Origin: Chloroflexota bacterium
Lineage (GTDB): Bacteria; Chloroflexota; Limnocylindria; Limnocylindrales; Limnocylindraceae
DNA length: 13,605 bases
Assembly (NCBI GenBank): GCA_016463555.1
Contig: JAEMRB010000017.1
Location: 1-13,605 of the forward strand
Reading direction: 5' to 3'
Position numbers and translations under genes: made by a program. This document shows, in pieces, positions 1 to 7,381 of this stretch; within the stretch, counting starts at the first letter, position 1; every line of letters begins with the position of its first letter. The notes under the pieces were generated by a model. It had not been told where the DNA came from. It saw nothing but the letters and a program-made list of their open reading frames with translations, and searched no databases.

Positions 1-388
1 CGGGGTCAATGAAGCGGAAGACGCCATCGCCACCGGTGTCGTAGGCGTTCTCATACGACACGTCGAGGAGGTTCTCGGAGCCCGCCTTCAGTCGAGCGGC
101 TGGAAGCGTGAGGCGATACCCGTTCCAATCAGGAGCATTGATGGCCACACCGTTGAGCGTGAGGCTGTGGATGGTGCGCCCACGGAAGCAGAGGAAGATC
201 GGCCCCGCGTGCCCAGCGGCAACGGAGAAGCGTGTAACGAGGTGCCCACGGAAGGTTGCCGCGTTCGCAGCGAGGTCGAGTCGAAGCTCGTAGCGCACAT
301 CACCCACAGCGGCGGCGCGGGCGGCAGCCTCAACTTGCGTCAAGAGGTCTCGGGCCTCGGCTCCTGGGGTTTCAATGGTCAGGCTCAT
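1..388 (-). CDS. pepN: M1-family aminopeptidase N, N-terminal 129 codons (3' end beyond window)
   Basis: Only the amino-terminal part of a zinc aminopeptidase that removes N-terminal residues from peptides in the cytoplasm. The 129 residues seen form the beginning of the N-terminal beta-saddle domain of the PepN type: an EARDLL helix, then VRYELRLDLA (31-40), FRGHLVTRF (46-54), and the typical SYENAYDTGGDG-FRFIDP (111-129), which matches the SYENxYxxxGxGxxxFxDP signature of actinobacterial/Chloroflexota PepN. The zinc motif HExxH lies further on and is outside the window, so activity cannot be judged. The ATG at 388 gives the expected short N-terminus and has a TAGGAT hexamer six bases upstream, suggesting a leaderless mRNA. 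The gene begins 9 nt after the nicotinate phosphoribosyltransferase stop. The family call is secure; the substrate range is unknown. Confidence 0.88.
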   Translation of the reverse strand, partial: MSLTIETPGAEARDLLTQVEAAARAAAVGDVRYELRLDLAANAATFRGHLVTRFSVAAGHAGPIFLCFRGRTIHSLTLNGVAINAPDWNGYRLTLPAARLKAGSENLLDVSYENAYDTGGDGVFRFIDP

Positions 389-394
389 CGCCAG

Positions 395-400
395 ATCCTA
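395..400 (-). promoter_or_regulatory. -10 box (TAGGAT) of the M1 aminopeptidase, leaderless type
   Basis: TAGGAT on the minus strand, followed by exactly six bases (CTGGCG) and the ATG. This spacing puts the transcription start on or next to the A of the ATG. The first three bases are also the TAG stop codon of the nicotinate phosphoribosyltransferase gene. No TTGACA-like -35 is visible 16-18 bp upstream. The call rests on the same arrangement at four other starts in this window and on the same hexamer in the nrdJ promoter. Confidence 0.6.
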
Positions 401-1468
401 GCGGGTCGCTGGCGTGAGGGCGGCACGCCAAGCGGCCAGATCAACCTCGCGGAGCCGCGGCGATGCGGTCGCCCCCGACGGTCGCCCGCGCTTCCCGATC
501 GGCTGGCCGTCTATTTCATGAATATCGGCGGTGAAGTCAATGGGTCGAATCCCCGAGATCGCACTCCCAACGGCATAGGTGTCCACGCGTGATCCCGCAG
601 CCTTGAATTCGGCGATGCGCTCCAGCGAGAGGCCACCCGAGATGACGATCTGTGCCGCCGTTGCACCGGCGGCATCGAGAGCGGCGCGCACCTCTGCGAC
701 AAGGGCGGGGGTGACGCCACCAAGCTCACTTGCGCGATCGAGCCGCACGCCACCAAGTTTGCTCCCCAGCGCTGCAGCGACACGCGCCGACTCCTCGGAC
801 TCATCGCGGAAGGTGTCAACGAGCACGATGCGCGGAACCTCGCTCTCGATCTGGCGATCGAAGGCGAGTGCAGCTTCGACCGTGTCGCCGTAGATCAGCA
901 CCAGCGCATGTGGCATGGTGCCAATTGGGAGCCGACCGGCACGCGAACTCCCCGCCGTCGTCGAAGCGCTCGTCGCACCGCCGATGATCGCGGCGTAGTC
1001 GAGCCGATCGGCAATATTCGGGTGCACGTGGCGCGCACCAAAGGCAATCACTGGCGTTGGTGCAGCAGCCTCAACGATGGCGCGCGCGGCGGTCGCCCAC
1101 CCGGTGCCGTGGGCCATCATGCCCAAATAGGCGGTCTCAAAACGTGCGATGGATTGGTATGGCGCGCGAATACGTAAGACGACCTCTTTCGCCTCAATTT
1201 GATCGCCATCCTTCAACGCCCAAACCGCAGCGTTGCCGGCGGCTGCGTCGGCTTCAAGTGCGAGCGAGAGGAGCCCCTTCGCCTCATCAATGCCGCAGAG
1301 GGTGGCGCCGGCGCGACGACAGAAGACCTCCATCGTTACGACTGGATTACGCCCCTCCCCCGCCAACACGCGTTCGGTGCGCAGGAAGTAGACATCGGCG
1401 TTCTCGCCGGTCAGAAGCGCAGGAAGCGGCCGCGGGACGGGTCGCGTGGGGCGATCAAGTTCTGCCAT
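398..1468 (-). CDS. pncB: Nicotinate phosphoribosyltransferase, archaeal (Thermoplasma) type
   Basis: Makes nicotinate mononucleotide from nicotinate and PRPP, with ATP hydrolysis, in the NAD salvage pathway; cytoplasmic. The 356-residue product shows family motifs in order: an N-terminal LLTGENADVYFLRTERV, TMEVFCRR (45-52), RIRAPYQSIARFETAYLG (99-116), FGARHVHP (143-150), GTMPHALVLIYGD (183-195), DTFRDE (218-223), the phosphate-binding ISGGLS (276-281), TYAVGSAIS (297-305) and KRGRPSG (326-332). H187 in GTMPHAL probably corresponds to the histidine phosphorylated in the Salmonella enzyme. Order and spacing resemble the short Thermoplasma acidophilum-type enzyme more than the longer E. coli form; the zinc-site cysteine I recall at the C-terminus of the Thermoplasma enzyme is absent here. 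The frame is open upstream to 1609, but that would overlap the preceding gene by over 100 bp. The ATG at 1468 fits the family N-terminus and has TATGCT six bases upstream. Confidence 0.9.
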   Translation of the reverse strand: MAELDRPTRPVPRPLPALLTGENADVYFLRTERVLAGEGRNPVVTMEVFCRRAGATLCGIDEAKGLLSLALEADAAAGNAAVWALKDGDQIEAKEVVLRIRAPYQSIARFETAYLGMMAHGTGWATAARAIVEAAAPTPVIAFGARHVHPNIADRLDYAAIIGGATSASTTAGSSRAGRLPIGTMPHALVLIYGDTVEAALAFDRQIESEVPRIVLVDTFRDESEESARVAAALGSKLGGVRLDRASELGGVTPALVAEVRAALDAAGATAAQIVISGGLSLERIAEFKAAGSRVDTYAVGSAISGIRPIDFTADIHEIDGQPIGKRGRPSGATASPRLREVDLAAWRAALTPATR

Positions 1469-1474
1469 AGGCGA

Positions 1475-1480
1475 AGCATA
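1475..1480 (-). promoter_or_regulatory. -10 box (TATGCT) of nicotinate phosphoribosyltransferase, leaderless type
   Basis: TATGCT on the minus strand, then six bases (TCGCCT) and the ATG at 1468. It lies in the 35-bp gap after the YbjN-like gene, so this gene probably has its own start of transcription in addition to any read-through from the glgC operon. There is no clear -35 box and no Shine-Dalgarno sequence in the gap, which fits a leaderless mRNA. Confidence 0.55.
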
Positions 1481-1503
1481 GCCCCGCGGCGAGAGGTCGG
1501 AGG

Positions 1504-2013
1504 CTACCCCTCCAGGCGATCGGCGAGATCGGGGACGGCGCGCAAGAGGGGCTGGTTTCGGCGCGGAGAACCGTCGTCGGCGGGGATGCGGCCACCGATC
1601 CAGATCCATGCGGCGGTCTCGTCGAGGAGGCGATCGGCGATCAGCACGGTACGGGCAAGCGCCTCCACCACATCGTTCTCGGTTGCCTGTTCCGCACGCA
1701 GCTCAATGCTGAGCACCGGCCGACCATCTTCGGCAATGCCGAACTTTGCAAAGAGGTACTTGTCGTTCCACTCCAAGAGGCGGCGATACGCCTTGCGCAG
1801 CCCGTCACCGAGTGGCGGCGCCAGATGTGCCCACACCACAATGACGCCACCCGGGCGTGCGTCGTGAATGAGTGAGAGGCGCAAGGAACGTCGGCGCTCT
1901 CCGTCGAGCTCCAGGTCCCACACCGTTGCGTCATCACGTCGATGTGGCGCCGGAACCACGACACCATGCCGTTCGAGCAGCGCGGGGATTGATGCGACCT
2001 GCAGGAGTGTCAC
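1504..2013 (-). CDS. YbjN / type III secretion chaperone-like fold protein, function unknown
   Basis: A 169-residue soluble protein with no signal peptide or membrane segment. Its layout resembles the YbjN-like family, which has the fold of type III secretion chaperones: an N-terminal helix ending in ALLERHGVVV, beta strands (VWDLELDGERRRSLRLSLIH, 31-50; GGVIVVWAHLAPP, 55-67), a helix with LRKAYRRLLEWNDKYLFAKFGI (72-93), a strand (RPVLSIELRAE, 98-108) and a long helix (TENDVVEALARTVLIADRLLDETAAWI). Such proteins are often chaperones or of unknown role; no secretion gene is nearby, so no role can be assigned. It starts with GTG 4 nt after the glgC stop, with no clear Shine-Dalgarno, so translation is probably coupled to glgC. 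The gene call is firm, the fold assignment moderate. Confidence 0.72.
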   Translation of the reverse strand: MTLLQVASIPALLERHGVVVPAPHRRDDATVWDLELDGERRRSLRLSLIHDARPGGVIVVWAHLAPPLGDGLRKAYRRLLEWNDKYLFAKFGIAEDGRPVLSIELRAEQATENDVVEALARTVLIADRLLDETAAWIWIGGRIPADDGSPRRNQPLLRAVPDLADRLEG

Positions 2014-2017
2014 GTGG

Positions 2018-3310
2018 CTACCGCGCCGTACGGCGCTGGTTCCAGGTGCGCCCAGCCTTGATCGTTGCGCCGGCCTTCACGCTGCCAGAGTCGGGCCAAT
2101 CGCTCAGGCTCGCCTCGGCGTCCACCAAGACGTTGCGGCCAACCGATGCGCCGTCAGGCACCTCGGCCTGCTTGCCAATAACAACGAGACCAGTCGCCAG
2201 CATCTCTGGGTTGGCACGGTTCGGTGCACCCGGCAACTCGCCGACGCCAACTTTTGCATCGCGGCCAATGCGCACCTCTTTGTCGATGATGGCGTGATCA
2301 ATGACGGCGCCAGGCCCAATCACGGCATCAAACATCACGATGCTATCGCGCACGATCGCGCCCCGACCAACGCGCACACCAGGCGAAAGAACGCTGCGCT
2401 CCACGATCCCCTCAATCACACAGCCGTGCGAAATCATCGACTGCTCGACGCGGGCGTCGGCGCCGATTCGTGCGGGGGCTCGCTCCTCGGAGCGGGTGAG
2501 GATCAGCCAATCGCGCTCGTAGAGGTCGAGCTCGGGCTTCGCCGCAAGGAGCGCCATATTCGCGTCAAAGTAGGCGGGGAGGGTCCCCACGTCTTGCCAG
2601 TAGCCGCGGAATCGATGGGCCATCACCTTTGCACCACCGGCGAGCATTGCCGGCAACACGTCGGCGCCGAAGTCGGGGCGTGCCTCATCGAGCCACGCGG
2701 CCAGCGCATCGGCGGTAAAGGCGTAGATCCCCATGCTGGCGAGGCGACTGGTTGGCCGCTTCGGCTTCTCCTGGAAGCCGGTGATGCAGCTCCGCTCATC
2801 CATGTCGACGACACCCATGCGGCGCGCGTCATCGAGGCTCACCTCGCGCACCGCGATGGTCACGTCGGCACCACTGCGTCGGTGGGCGGTAATGAGGCGC
2901 TCGTAATCCATCTTGTAGATGTGGTCGCCGGCAAGCACGAGCACCGTCTCGGCACCACTCGCCACCACTTCACGAAGGTTCTGCCGCACCGCATCCGCCG
3001 TGCCGCTGTACCAGTTGGCGGTATTGCCACGGCCGACCTGCGGCTGCAGGAGTCGCACGCCGCCGATGGTGCGATCGAGATCCCACGCTCGTCCGCGGCC
3101 GATATGGTCATTGAGTGAGCGAGGGTTGTACTGCGTGAGCACCAGCACGTCATCAATGCCGCTGTTCACACAGTTTGAGAGGGTGAAGTCGATGATCCGA
3201 TACTTGCCGCCGAATGGCACGGCGGGCTTTGCCCGCACCCCAGAGAGCACGCCCAGTCGATTCCCCTCACCACCGGCAAGGATCACCGCAACGGTGCGAT
3301 CAGTACGCAG
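2018..3310 (-). CDS. glgC: Glucose-1-phosphate adenylyltransferase (ADP-glucose pyrophosphorylase), probable CTG start
   Basis: Makes ADP-glucose from ATP and glucose-1-phosphate, the committed step of bacterial glycogen synthesis. The 430-residue product (counted from CTG) has a nucleotidyltransferase domain with LAGGEGNRL (11-19), FGGKYRIIDFTLSNCVNSGI (33-52), AGDHIYKMDY (127-136, D129 matching the catalytic Asp), FQEKP (179-183, K182 matching the glucose-1-phosphate-binding Lys), SMGIYAF (192-198) and YWQDVGTLPAYFDANM (237-252). A left-handed beta-helix domain of hexapeptide repeats follows at about 280-415. No ATG or GTG lies at a sensible place: ATG at 3421 would overlap the preceding gene by over 120 bp, and GTG at 3286 would cut into the first beta strand. 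CTG at 3310 gives MRTDRTVAVILAGG, close to the usual N-terminus, and has a GGGGGAG site six bases upstream. It overlaps the M23 peptidase gene by 11 nt. No glgA is in the window. Confidence 0.9.
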   Translation of the reverse strand: MRTDRTVAVILAGGEGNRLGVLSGVRAKPAVPFGGKYRIIDFTLSNCVNSGIDDVLVLTQYNPRSLNDHIGRGRAWDLDRTIGGVRLLQPQVGRGNTANWYSGTADAVRQNLREVVASGAETVLVLAGDHIYKMDYERLITAHRRSGADVTIAVREVSLDDARRMGVVDMDERSCITGFQEKPKRPTSRLASMGIYAFTADALAAWLDEARPDFGADVLPAMLAGGAKVMAHRFRGYWQDVGTLPAYFDANMALLAAKPELDLYERDWLILTRSEERAPARIGADARVEQSMISHGCVIEGIVERSVLSPGVRVGRGAIVRDSIVMFDAVIGPGAVIDHAIIDKEVRIGRDAKVGVGELPGAPNRANPEMLATGLVVIGKQAEVPDGASVGRNVLVDAEASLSDWPDSGSVKAGATIKAGRTWNQRRTAR

Positions 3311-4742
3311 AGCAGGCTCCCCCAGGCAGGTACTTCTGAATGCAGACGTATTTGCCGTTCTGCAAGAGCGAGAGGTGAAGGTGAGGCCCTGTGACGTTTC
3401 CGGTTGAACCGACAAAGCCAATCAGCTGCCCAGCCGCCACAAACTCACCCGCCTTCACGCGCCACTTCGGCTGACTAGAAACCTTCCCATCACCGATGTG
3501 CGCGTAGATGGAGACCATGCTCTTCGAATGAGCGATCCAAATCCAGGCGAGTGGGCGCATCCCCCTCCACACGACGCAGTAGCTGCAGATGCCCGCGATC
3601 ATCACCTTGCCGCTCGCCGCCGCATAGAGTGGCGTTCCTGGCGAAGCGGCAATGTCAACACCGTTATGAAGGTACGGGTACCCCTTCGGGCAGCTTGAGC
3701 TCTTCGGATAGATCTTCCAACTCACGCAGCCGAACTTTTGCGAGATATATGGTCGAGTGCCGCCAACCGGCTTGATGAAACTGGATCCGTTATGGACGAT
3801 CGGCCATGTCCAGCCACCCTGGTAGACGGTGGGGAGACCGGAGCCGAACTGGCCCTTCAGAAGTGCGTTCACCGTTGCGGTGACGCGCGCCTCTTCCGCC
3901 TTCAGGGCGGCGACGGCGGCGGCGAGCTTCTTCTTGTCGGCAATCACCTTGTCCATTGCCACCTTCTGTGCAGCAATCGCCCTCTTCTGCGCAGCGATTG
4001 CGGTGGCAAGTCTCGCCTTTGCCGCATTCAACAGTGACACCTGTTTATCAAGCGCCGCCTTCTGTTTTGCGGCAGCAACGCGCAGCTTCTCCGTTGCGGC
4101 GCGATTGACACGGACCTGATCTTCAATCTCCGCAAGGCGCGCCACGTCGCGACTAATGCCGTCCGCGAGCTTCACATCTTCTGCGCCGAGCGCATTGAAC
4201 CCGGCGATGTCGAGCAGGATGTCGGTAAAGCTCTGACCTGAGAGCAGGACCCACAGCGGTGGCGTCTGGTCGGTGATATATGCCTCGCGGATGCGAGAGG
4301 CCAAGATCGCCTGACGTGCCGCAAGGTCACGGGCTTTCGCCTGTTGCGCCTTCACCAGCCGACTGATCTCCGCGTCAAGCGCGTTCACCGCGGCGTTCAG
4401 CTTATTCAGGCCAACCTGCGCCTGCTGCACCGCGGTGGTGAGTTGTGCGACCTGCGTCGTAATGCTCGTCAGCGTTGCCGTGTTCTTCGCCAGGGCTGCA
4501 GAGGTGGAGGCGAGTTGCGCCGTGAGGGCACCCTGCTGTGCGATCAGTGCATCGAGCGCCTTCTGTTGGGCCGCGAGCTGTGCGGCGAGCGCCTTCTGTT
4601 GGGCGAGGGCGTCATCGAGAGGGTCTCCGCGAACCGGTCCAGCCTGTGCCAAGCCGAGGCCAACAATAAGGAGAGGGATGGTGAGCAGGACGCCGAGTCG
4701 GGCGCGCCAGGTACGTTGCTTCTGCGCAGGCGGGTACTCCAT
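3300..4742 (-). CDS. Secreted coiled-coil M23 metallopeptidase (EnvC/NlpD-like murein hydrolase)
   Basis: A probable cell-wall peptidoglycan endopeptidase, or an activator of one, acting outside the membrane. The 480-residue product has a basic N-terminus and hydrophobic segment (about 16-34, LGVLLTIPLLIVGLGLAQA), acting as signal peptide or anchor. Two long alanine/glutamine/lysine-rich coiled coils (about 43-150 and 195-290) flank a short globular stretch (about 155-190, LWVLLSGQSFTDIL) like that of EnvC-type proteins. The C-terminal M23 domain (about 355-465) has the zinc ligands H359 and D363 (LHNGVD) and H456 (HLH), plus H415 (YAH) and H454, so the active site looks intact. The ATG at 4742 has AGGAGG six bases upstream; the ATG further upstream (4799) would overlap pepA. 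It lies 40 nt after pepA and overlaps glgC by 11 nt. The exact cleavage specificity is not known. Confidence 0.87.
   Translation of the reverse strand: MEYPPAQKQRTWRARLGVLLTIPLLIVGLGLAQAGPVRGDPLDDALAQQKALAAQLAAQQKALDALIAQQGALTAQLASTSAALAKNTATLTSITTQVAQLTTAVQQAQVGLNKLNAAVNALDAEISRLVKAQQAKARDLAARQAILASRIREAYITDQTPPLWVLLSGQSFTDILLDIAGFNALGAEDVKLADGISRDVARLAEIEDQVRVNRAATEKLRVAAAKQKAALDKQVSLLNAAKARLATAIAAQKRAIAAQKVAMDKVIADKKKLAAAVAALKAEEARVTATVNALLKGQFGSGLPTVYQGGWTWPIVHNGSSFIKPVGGTRPYISQKFGCVSWKIYPKSSSCPKGYPYLHNGVDIAASPGTPLYAAASGKVMIAGICSYCVVWRGMRPLAWIWIAHSKSMVSIYAHIGDGKVSSQPKWRVKAGEFVAAGQLIGFVGSTGNVTGPHLHLSLLQNGKYVCIQKYLPGGACSAY
3317..3323 (-). promoter_or_regulatory. Ribosome binding site that supports the CTG start of glgC
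   Basis: GGGGGAG on the minus strand, six bases before CTG at 3310, inside the last codons of the M23 peptidase gene. It is the only good Shine-Dalgarno match near a plausible glgC start. It suggests translation coupled to termination of the upstream gene, whose TGA stop (3302-3300) lies just inside glgC. Confidence 0.5.
4553..4604 (-). repeat. 19-bp direct repeat inside the coiled coil of the M23 peptidase
   Basis: An identical 19-bp sequence occurs at 4553-4571 and 4586-4604, offset by 33 bp (11 codons). It encodes the repeated AQQKAL; a degenerate third copy (AQQGAL) follows in the protein. The 11-residue period suits a hendecad coiled coil. In-frame slippage between copies would lengthen or shorten the coil without breaking the gene. 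Confidence 0.85.
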
Positions 4743-4782
4743 CTGTGACCTCCTCTCCTCCGCTACGGGAAGAGTATCAGCC

Positions 4783-6375
4783 TCAGCGACGGACGCCACC
4801 CCCCATGGCTAGCTCAACGAGCGAGGTGTGGGCCGCGCCCGTAGAGCCGCGCCCAGCGAACGAGGCAACGCTGCGGCGATAGGCGGTCCCAGCAATATCG
4901 AGATGCACCCACGGCACGGTCACGAACTCGCGAAGGAAGAGGCCGCTGCGGATCAGCGACGCCTCGCGCGAGCCTGAATTCTGGAAGTCGGCCGACCAGG
5001 TCGACATGTTCTTCATATAGGCCTCAGCCAGCGGGTACGGCCAGTAGACCTCCCCTGCACGGCGCGCGGCGAGGTGAAACTCGTCGAGGAAGGCTGCATC
5101 GGTGCCGCAGGTAGCGGCGACCTCGCCACCGTATGCGGAGTAGGCGATCCCGGTAAGTGTTGCCACGTCAACAAGATGCGTTGCGCCGAGCTCGCGCTCC
5201 GCGTAGTGCAACGCGTCGCCAAGGATGAGACGCCCTTCGGCGTCGGTGTTGGTGATCTCGACGCGCTTCCCGTTAAGGGCGGTAACGACGTCGCCAGGTC
5301 GCGTGGCGTTTCCGCCCGGCATGTTCTCAACACACGCAGCGACGGCGTGAATTGGGCGACCTGGGTCGAGCCGCGCAATCGTTGCCGCAGCCTCAAGCAC
5401 GGCGATGGCGCCATTCTTGTCGTGCTTCATCTCTTCCATTTCGGCGGGAGGCTTCAGTGAGATGCCGCCCGTATCGAAGCAGACGCCCTTGCCGACCATG
5501 GCGAGGCGTCGGCCGAGTGGATCCTTCGCGCCAGGCTTACCGCCTGACAAGACCACGAGGCAGGGTGGGTTCTTCGAACCTTTGCCGACGGCGAGCAGCA
5601 TGCCGGCGCCCATGCGCTGCAACTGCGCCGCAGTGATGATGATGGCGCGGAGGCCAACGGCGCGTGCGCGATCGCGCGCCTCTTCTGCAATGCCGAGCGG
5701 CGGCATCTCGTTCGCCGGATAGTTGGACCAGCGCCGCGTGCGCACCACACCGCTCGCAATGATGTCGGCGCGACGGGCGCCCTCGTTTGCGGCGGCGAGA
5801 TCGGTTCCAGCTGGAACGATGATCTCGAGCACGGTGAGTGCGGCTGGTTGCGCCTCAATGACGCTCTTCCCACCGATCCCTTCGTGGAATGAGCCGTCAA
5901 TCACACCGCGCACAATGAAGTCGACGGCGATCACCGCAGCGTCACTCTTCTTTGCTGCGTTCGCGGAGAGGCCCGCGCCAAATGATGCGCCACCTTCGGC
6001 GCGGAGTGCCGGTGATGTGCTGGTTAGCGCAGCGATGATGCCAGTGGCATCAATGGCGAGTCGTGTGATCTTTCGTCCGGCGAGGCGACGCGTTGCCGCC
6101 GAGGCCCAACGCTGCAGCTCTTGTCGACCAAAATCGGCGCGAGGGCCGGCGCCGACCAGCAGTAGGTGATCAGCAGGGAGGCGGCCGGCACTTGTCAGCG
6201 TGCAGTTGTAGCGGCTCCCCGTCCCTTCGCCGATCGCACGGAGAGCGGCGATACGTCCACCACTCTTGCTGTCAGCTTCACGAAGATATGGTGCGTCGAG
6301 CTGATCGCTAAAGACCGGGGTGACCAAGACTCCCGCCTTAGCCGCAGCGCTCTTGGCTGTGATGATGATCCGCAT
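4783..6375 (-). CDS. pepA: Leucyl aminopeptidase, M17 family
   Basis: A cytoplasmic two-metal exopeptidase that removes N-terminal residues in peptide turnover, usually a hexamer. The 530-residue product has a variable N-terminal macro-like domain (1 to about 190) and the catalytic domain. Visible metal and catalytic residues are K296 and D301 (GKGVCFDTGG), K308, D319 (EEMKHDKNGA), and D378, E380 and R382 in the family signature NTDAEGRL. SNYPANEMPP (217-226) and WVHLDIAGTAY (489-499) are also typical. All expected active-site residues are present. The ATG at 6375 has AGGAGG five bases upstream, and the frame's earlier ATG at 6495 would overlap the preceding gene. It follows the NDUFA9-like gene by 25 nt and precedes the M23 peptidase by 40 nt, so it is probably the second gene of an operon. 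Confidence 0.95.
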   Translation of the reverse strand: MRIIITAKSAAAKAGVLVTPVFSDQLDAPYLREADSKSGGRIAALRAIGEGTGSRYNCTLTSAGRLPADHLLLVGAGPRADFGRQELQRWASAATRRLAGRKITRLAIDATGIIAALTSTSPALRAEGGASFGAGLSANAAKKSDAAVIAVDFIVRGVIDGSFHEGIGGKSVIEAQPAALTVLEIIVPAGTDLAAANEGARRADIIASGVVRTRRWSNYPANEMPPLGIAEEARDRARAVGLRAIIITAAQLQRMGAGMLLAVGKGSKNPPCLVVLSGGKPGAKDPLGRRLAMVGKGVCFDTGGISLKPPAEMEEMKHDKNGAIAVLEAAATIARLDPGRPIHAVAACVENMPGGNATRPGDVVTALNGKRVEITNTDAEGRLILGDALHYAERELGATHLVDVATLTGIAYSAYGGEVAATCGTDAAFLDEFHLAARRAGEVYWPYPLAEAYMKNMSTWSADFQNSGSREASLIRSGLFLREFVTVPWVHLDIAGTAYRRSVASFAGRGSTGAAHTSLVELAMGGGVRR

Positions 6376-6400
6376 CTGATCCTCCTCGCGCCTGCGACGC

Positions 6401-7333
6401 CTACTGCTTGCTGACCTTGCGCCTGAGGTAGCCGAGTCGGCCACCCATATCGACTGGGGCAAAGCCGAGCTCGCGCTCGACCGCATCCGTAGCACCGATG
6501 TTATCTAGTGCCAACTGGCGCAACTGGTCAGTTGCAACCGGGAATGGGAGGCGAATCGCCTCGGAGATGCGCGCGACGAGGGTGATCAACGGCACCGGCA
6601 TTGGGATGATGATGCGGCGCTTCCCAAGGGCACGCGCCACCTCACGCGTGATCTCGGCATACGTCCAGTAGCGCGGACCACCAAGTTCGAACGATGCCTT
6701 GATGCTCCCCTTCGGCGCGTCGAGCACCTGCACGATGGCGCGGGCCACATCGCCAACCCAGACCGGCTGGAAGCGACTCTTCCCGTTGCCAGGAACTGGC
6801 ACCGCTGGCGCGGGAAGCTTGACGAGCGCCGCGACGATATTGAAGAAGCCGTCGCGCTCCCCCCAGATCAGGCTCGGCTTGAGGATCGTCCAGTCGAGCG
6901 ATGAGGCGCGAACGAAGCCCTCGCCGCGCGCCTTGGAGCTGGCGTAGTGCAACTCCGGTCGCTCCAGCACACCGAGTGCACCGAGATGAATAAAGCGCGT
7001 GATGCCGGCCGTCTCGGCCGCCGCAACGATCGTGGCGGTGCCAACAGCGTTGACGCGCTCAAGGTCGGCGCCGTCGTTCCAGTCGCGTGCTAGGGCCACC
7101 AGGTGCACCACCGCGTCACAGCCAACCATCGCCGCGTCGAGTGACGCACGATCGTTCACCGTTCCAATCCTAGTTTCGAATTTGCCGGGCGAGGCGGCGA
7201 CGCGCGCCTGCAGGGCCGTAGCCCGTGCGTCGCTGCGTACGAGGGCGGTAACGGAGTGTCCGGCGCCCAGGAGTGCTGGTAGCACGTGACTCCCCACGAA
7301 TCCCGTTGCACCGGTGAGAAAGACTCGCGCCAT
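6401..7333 (-). CDS. NAD(P)-binding SDR-family protein, NDUFA9-like
   Basis: An extended/atypical short-chain dehydrogenase of 310 residues. It opens with the Rossmann dinucleotide-binding motif GATGFVG (8-14), then GCDAVVHLVA (71-80), HLGALGV (116-122), Y130-x3-K134 (YASSK, the SDR catalytic pair) and LKPSLIWGERDGFFN (151-165). The RFQPVWVGDVARAI stretch (188-200) is typical of the group annotated as 'complex I NDUFA9 subunit family'. In bacteria these are usually not complex I parts; substrate unknown (quinone, sugar or terpenoid-related are all possible). The ATG at 7333 has an AGGGGG site four bases upstream, and the open frame above it is a shadow overlapping the divergent exporter gene. 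It is the likely first gene of the leftward operon; a weak TAGAGT (7383-7378, minus) might be its -10. Confidence 0.85.
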   Translation of the reverse strand: MARVFLTGATGFVGSHVLPALLGAGHSVTALVRSDARATALQARVAASPGKFETRIGTVNDRASLDAAMVGCDAVVHLVALARDWNDGADLERVNAVGTATIVAAAETAGITRFIHLGALGVLERPELHYASSKARGEGFVRASSLDWTILKPSLIWGERDGFFNIVAALVKLPAPAVPVPGNGKSRFQPVWVGDVARAIVQVLDAPKGSIKASFELGGPRYWTYAEITREVARALGKRRIIIPMPVPLITLVARISEAIRLPFPVATDQLRQLALDNIGATDAVERELGFAPVDMGGRLGYLRRKVSKQ

Positions 7334-7381
7334 AGAACCCCCTCTTCGCTTCCGGGACCTCTTCGGGCCACCGCTCCACTC

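Noticed and set aside
1469..1609. Upstream extension of the nicotinate phosphoribosyltransferase frame
   Set aside because: The extra 47 residues are Arg/Pro-rich, overlap the YbjN-like gene by over 100 bp and are not in the family; the ATG at 1468 has a well-placed -10 box.
1868..3118. A 416-codon plus-strand open frame opposite glgC and the YbjN-like gene
   Set aside because: Its translation is rich in His, Arg and Ala without recognisable motifs, and it lies wholly antisense to glgC and the YbjN-like gene, which have strong family matches and tight spacing. Long antisense frames are common in GC-rich genes.
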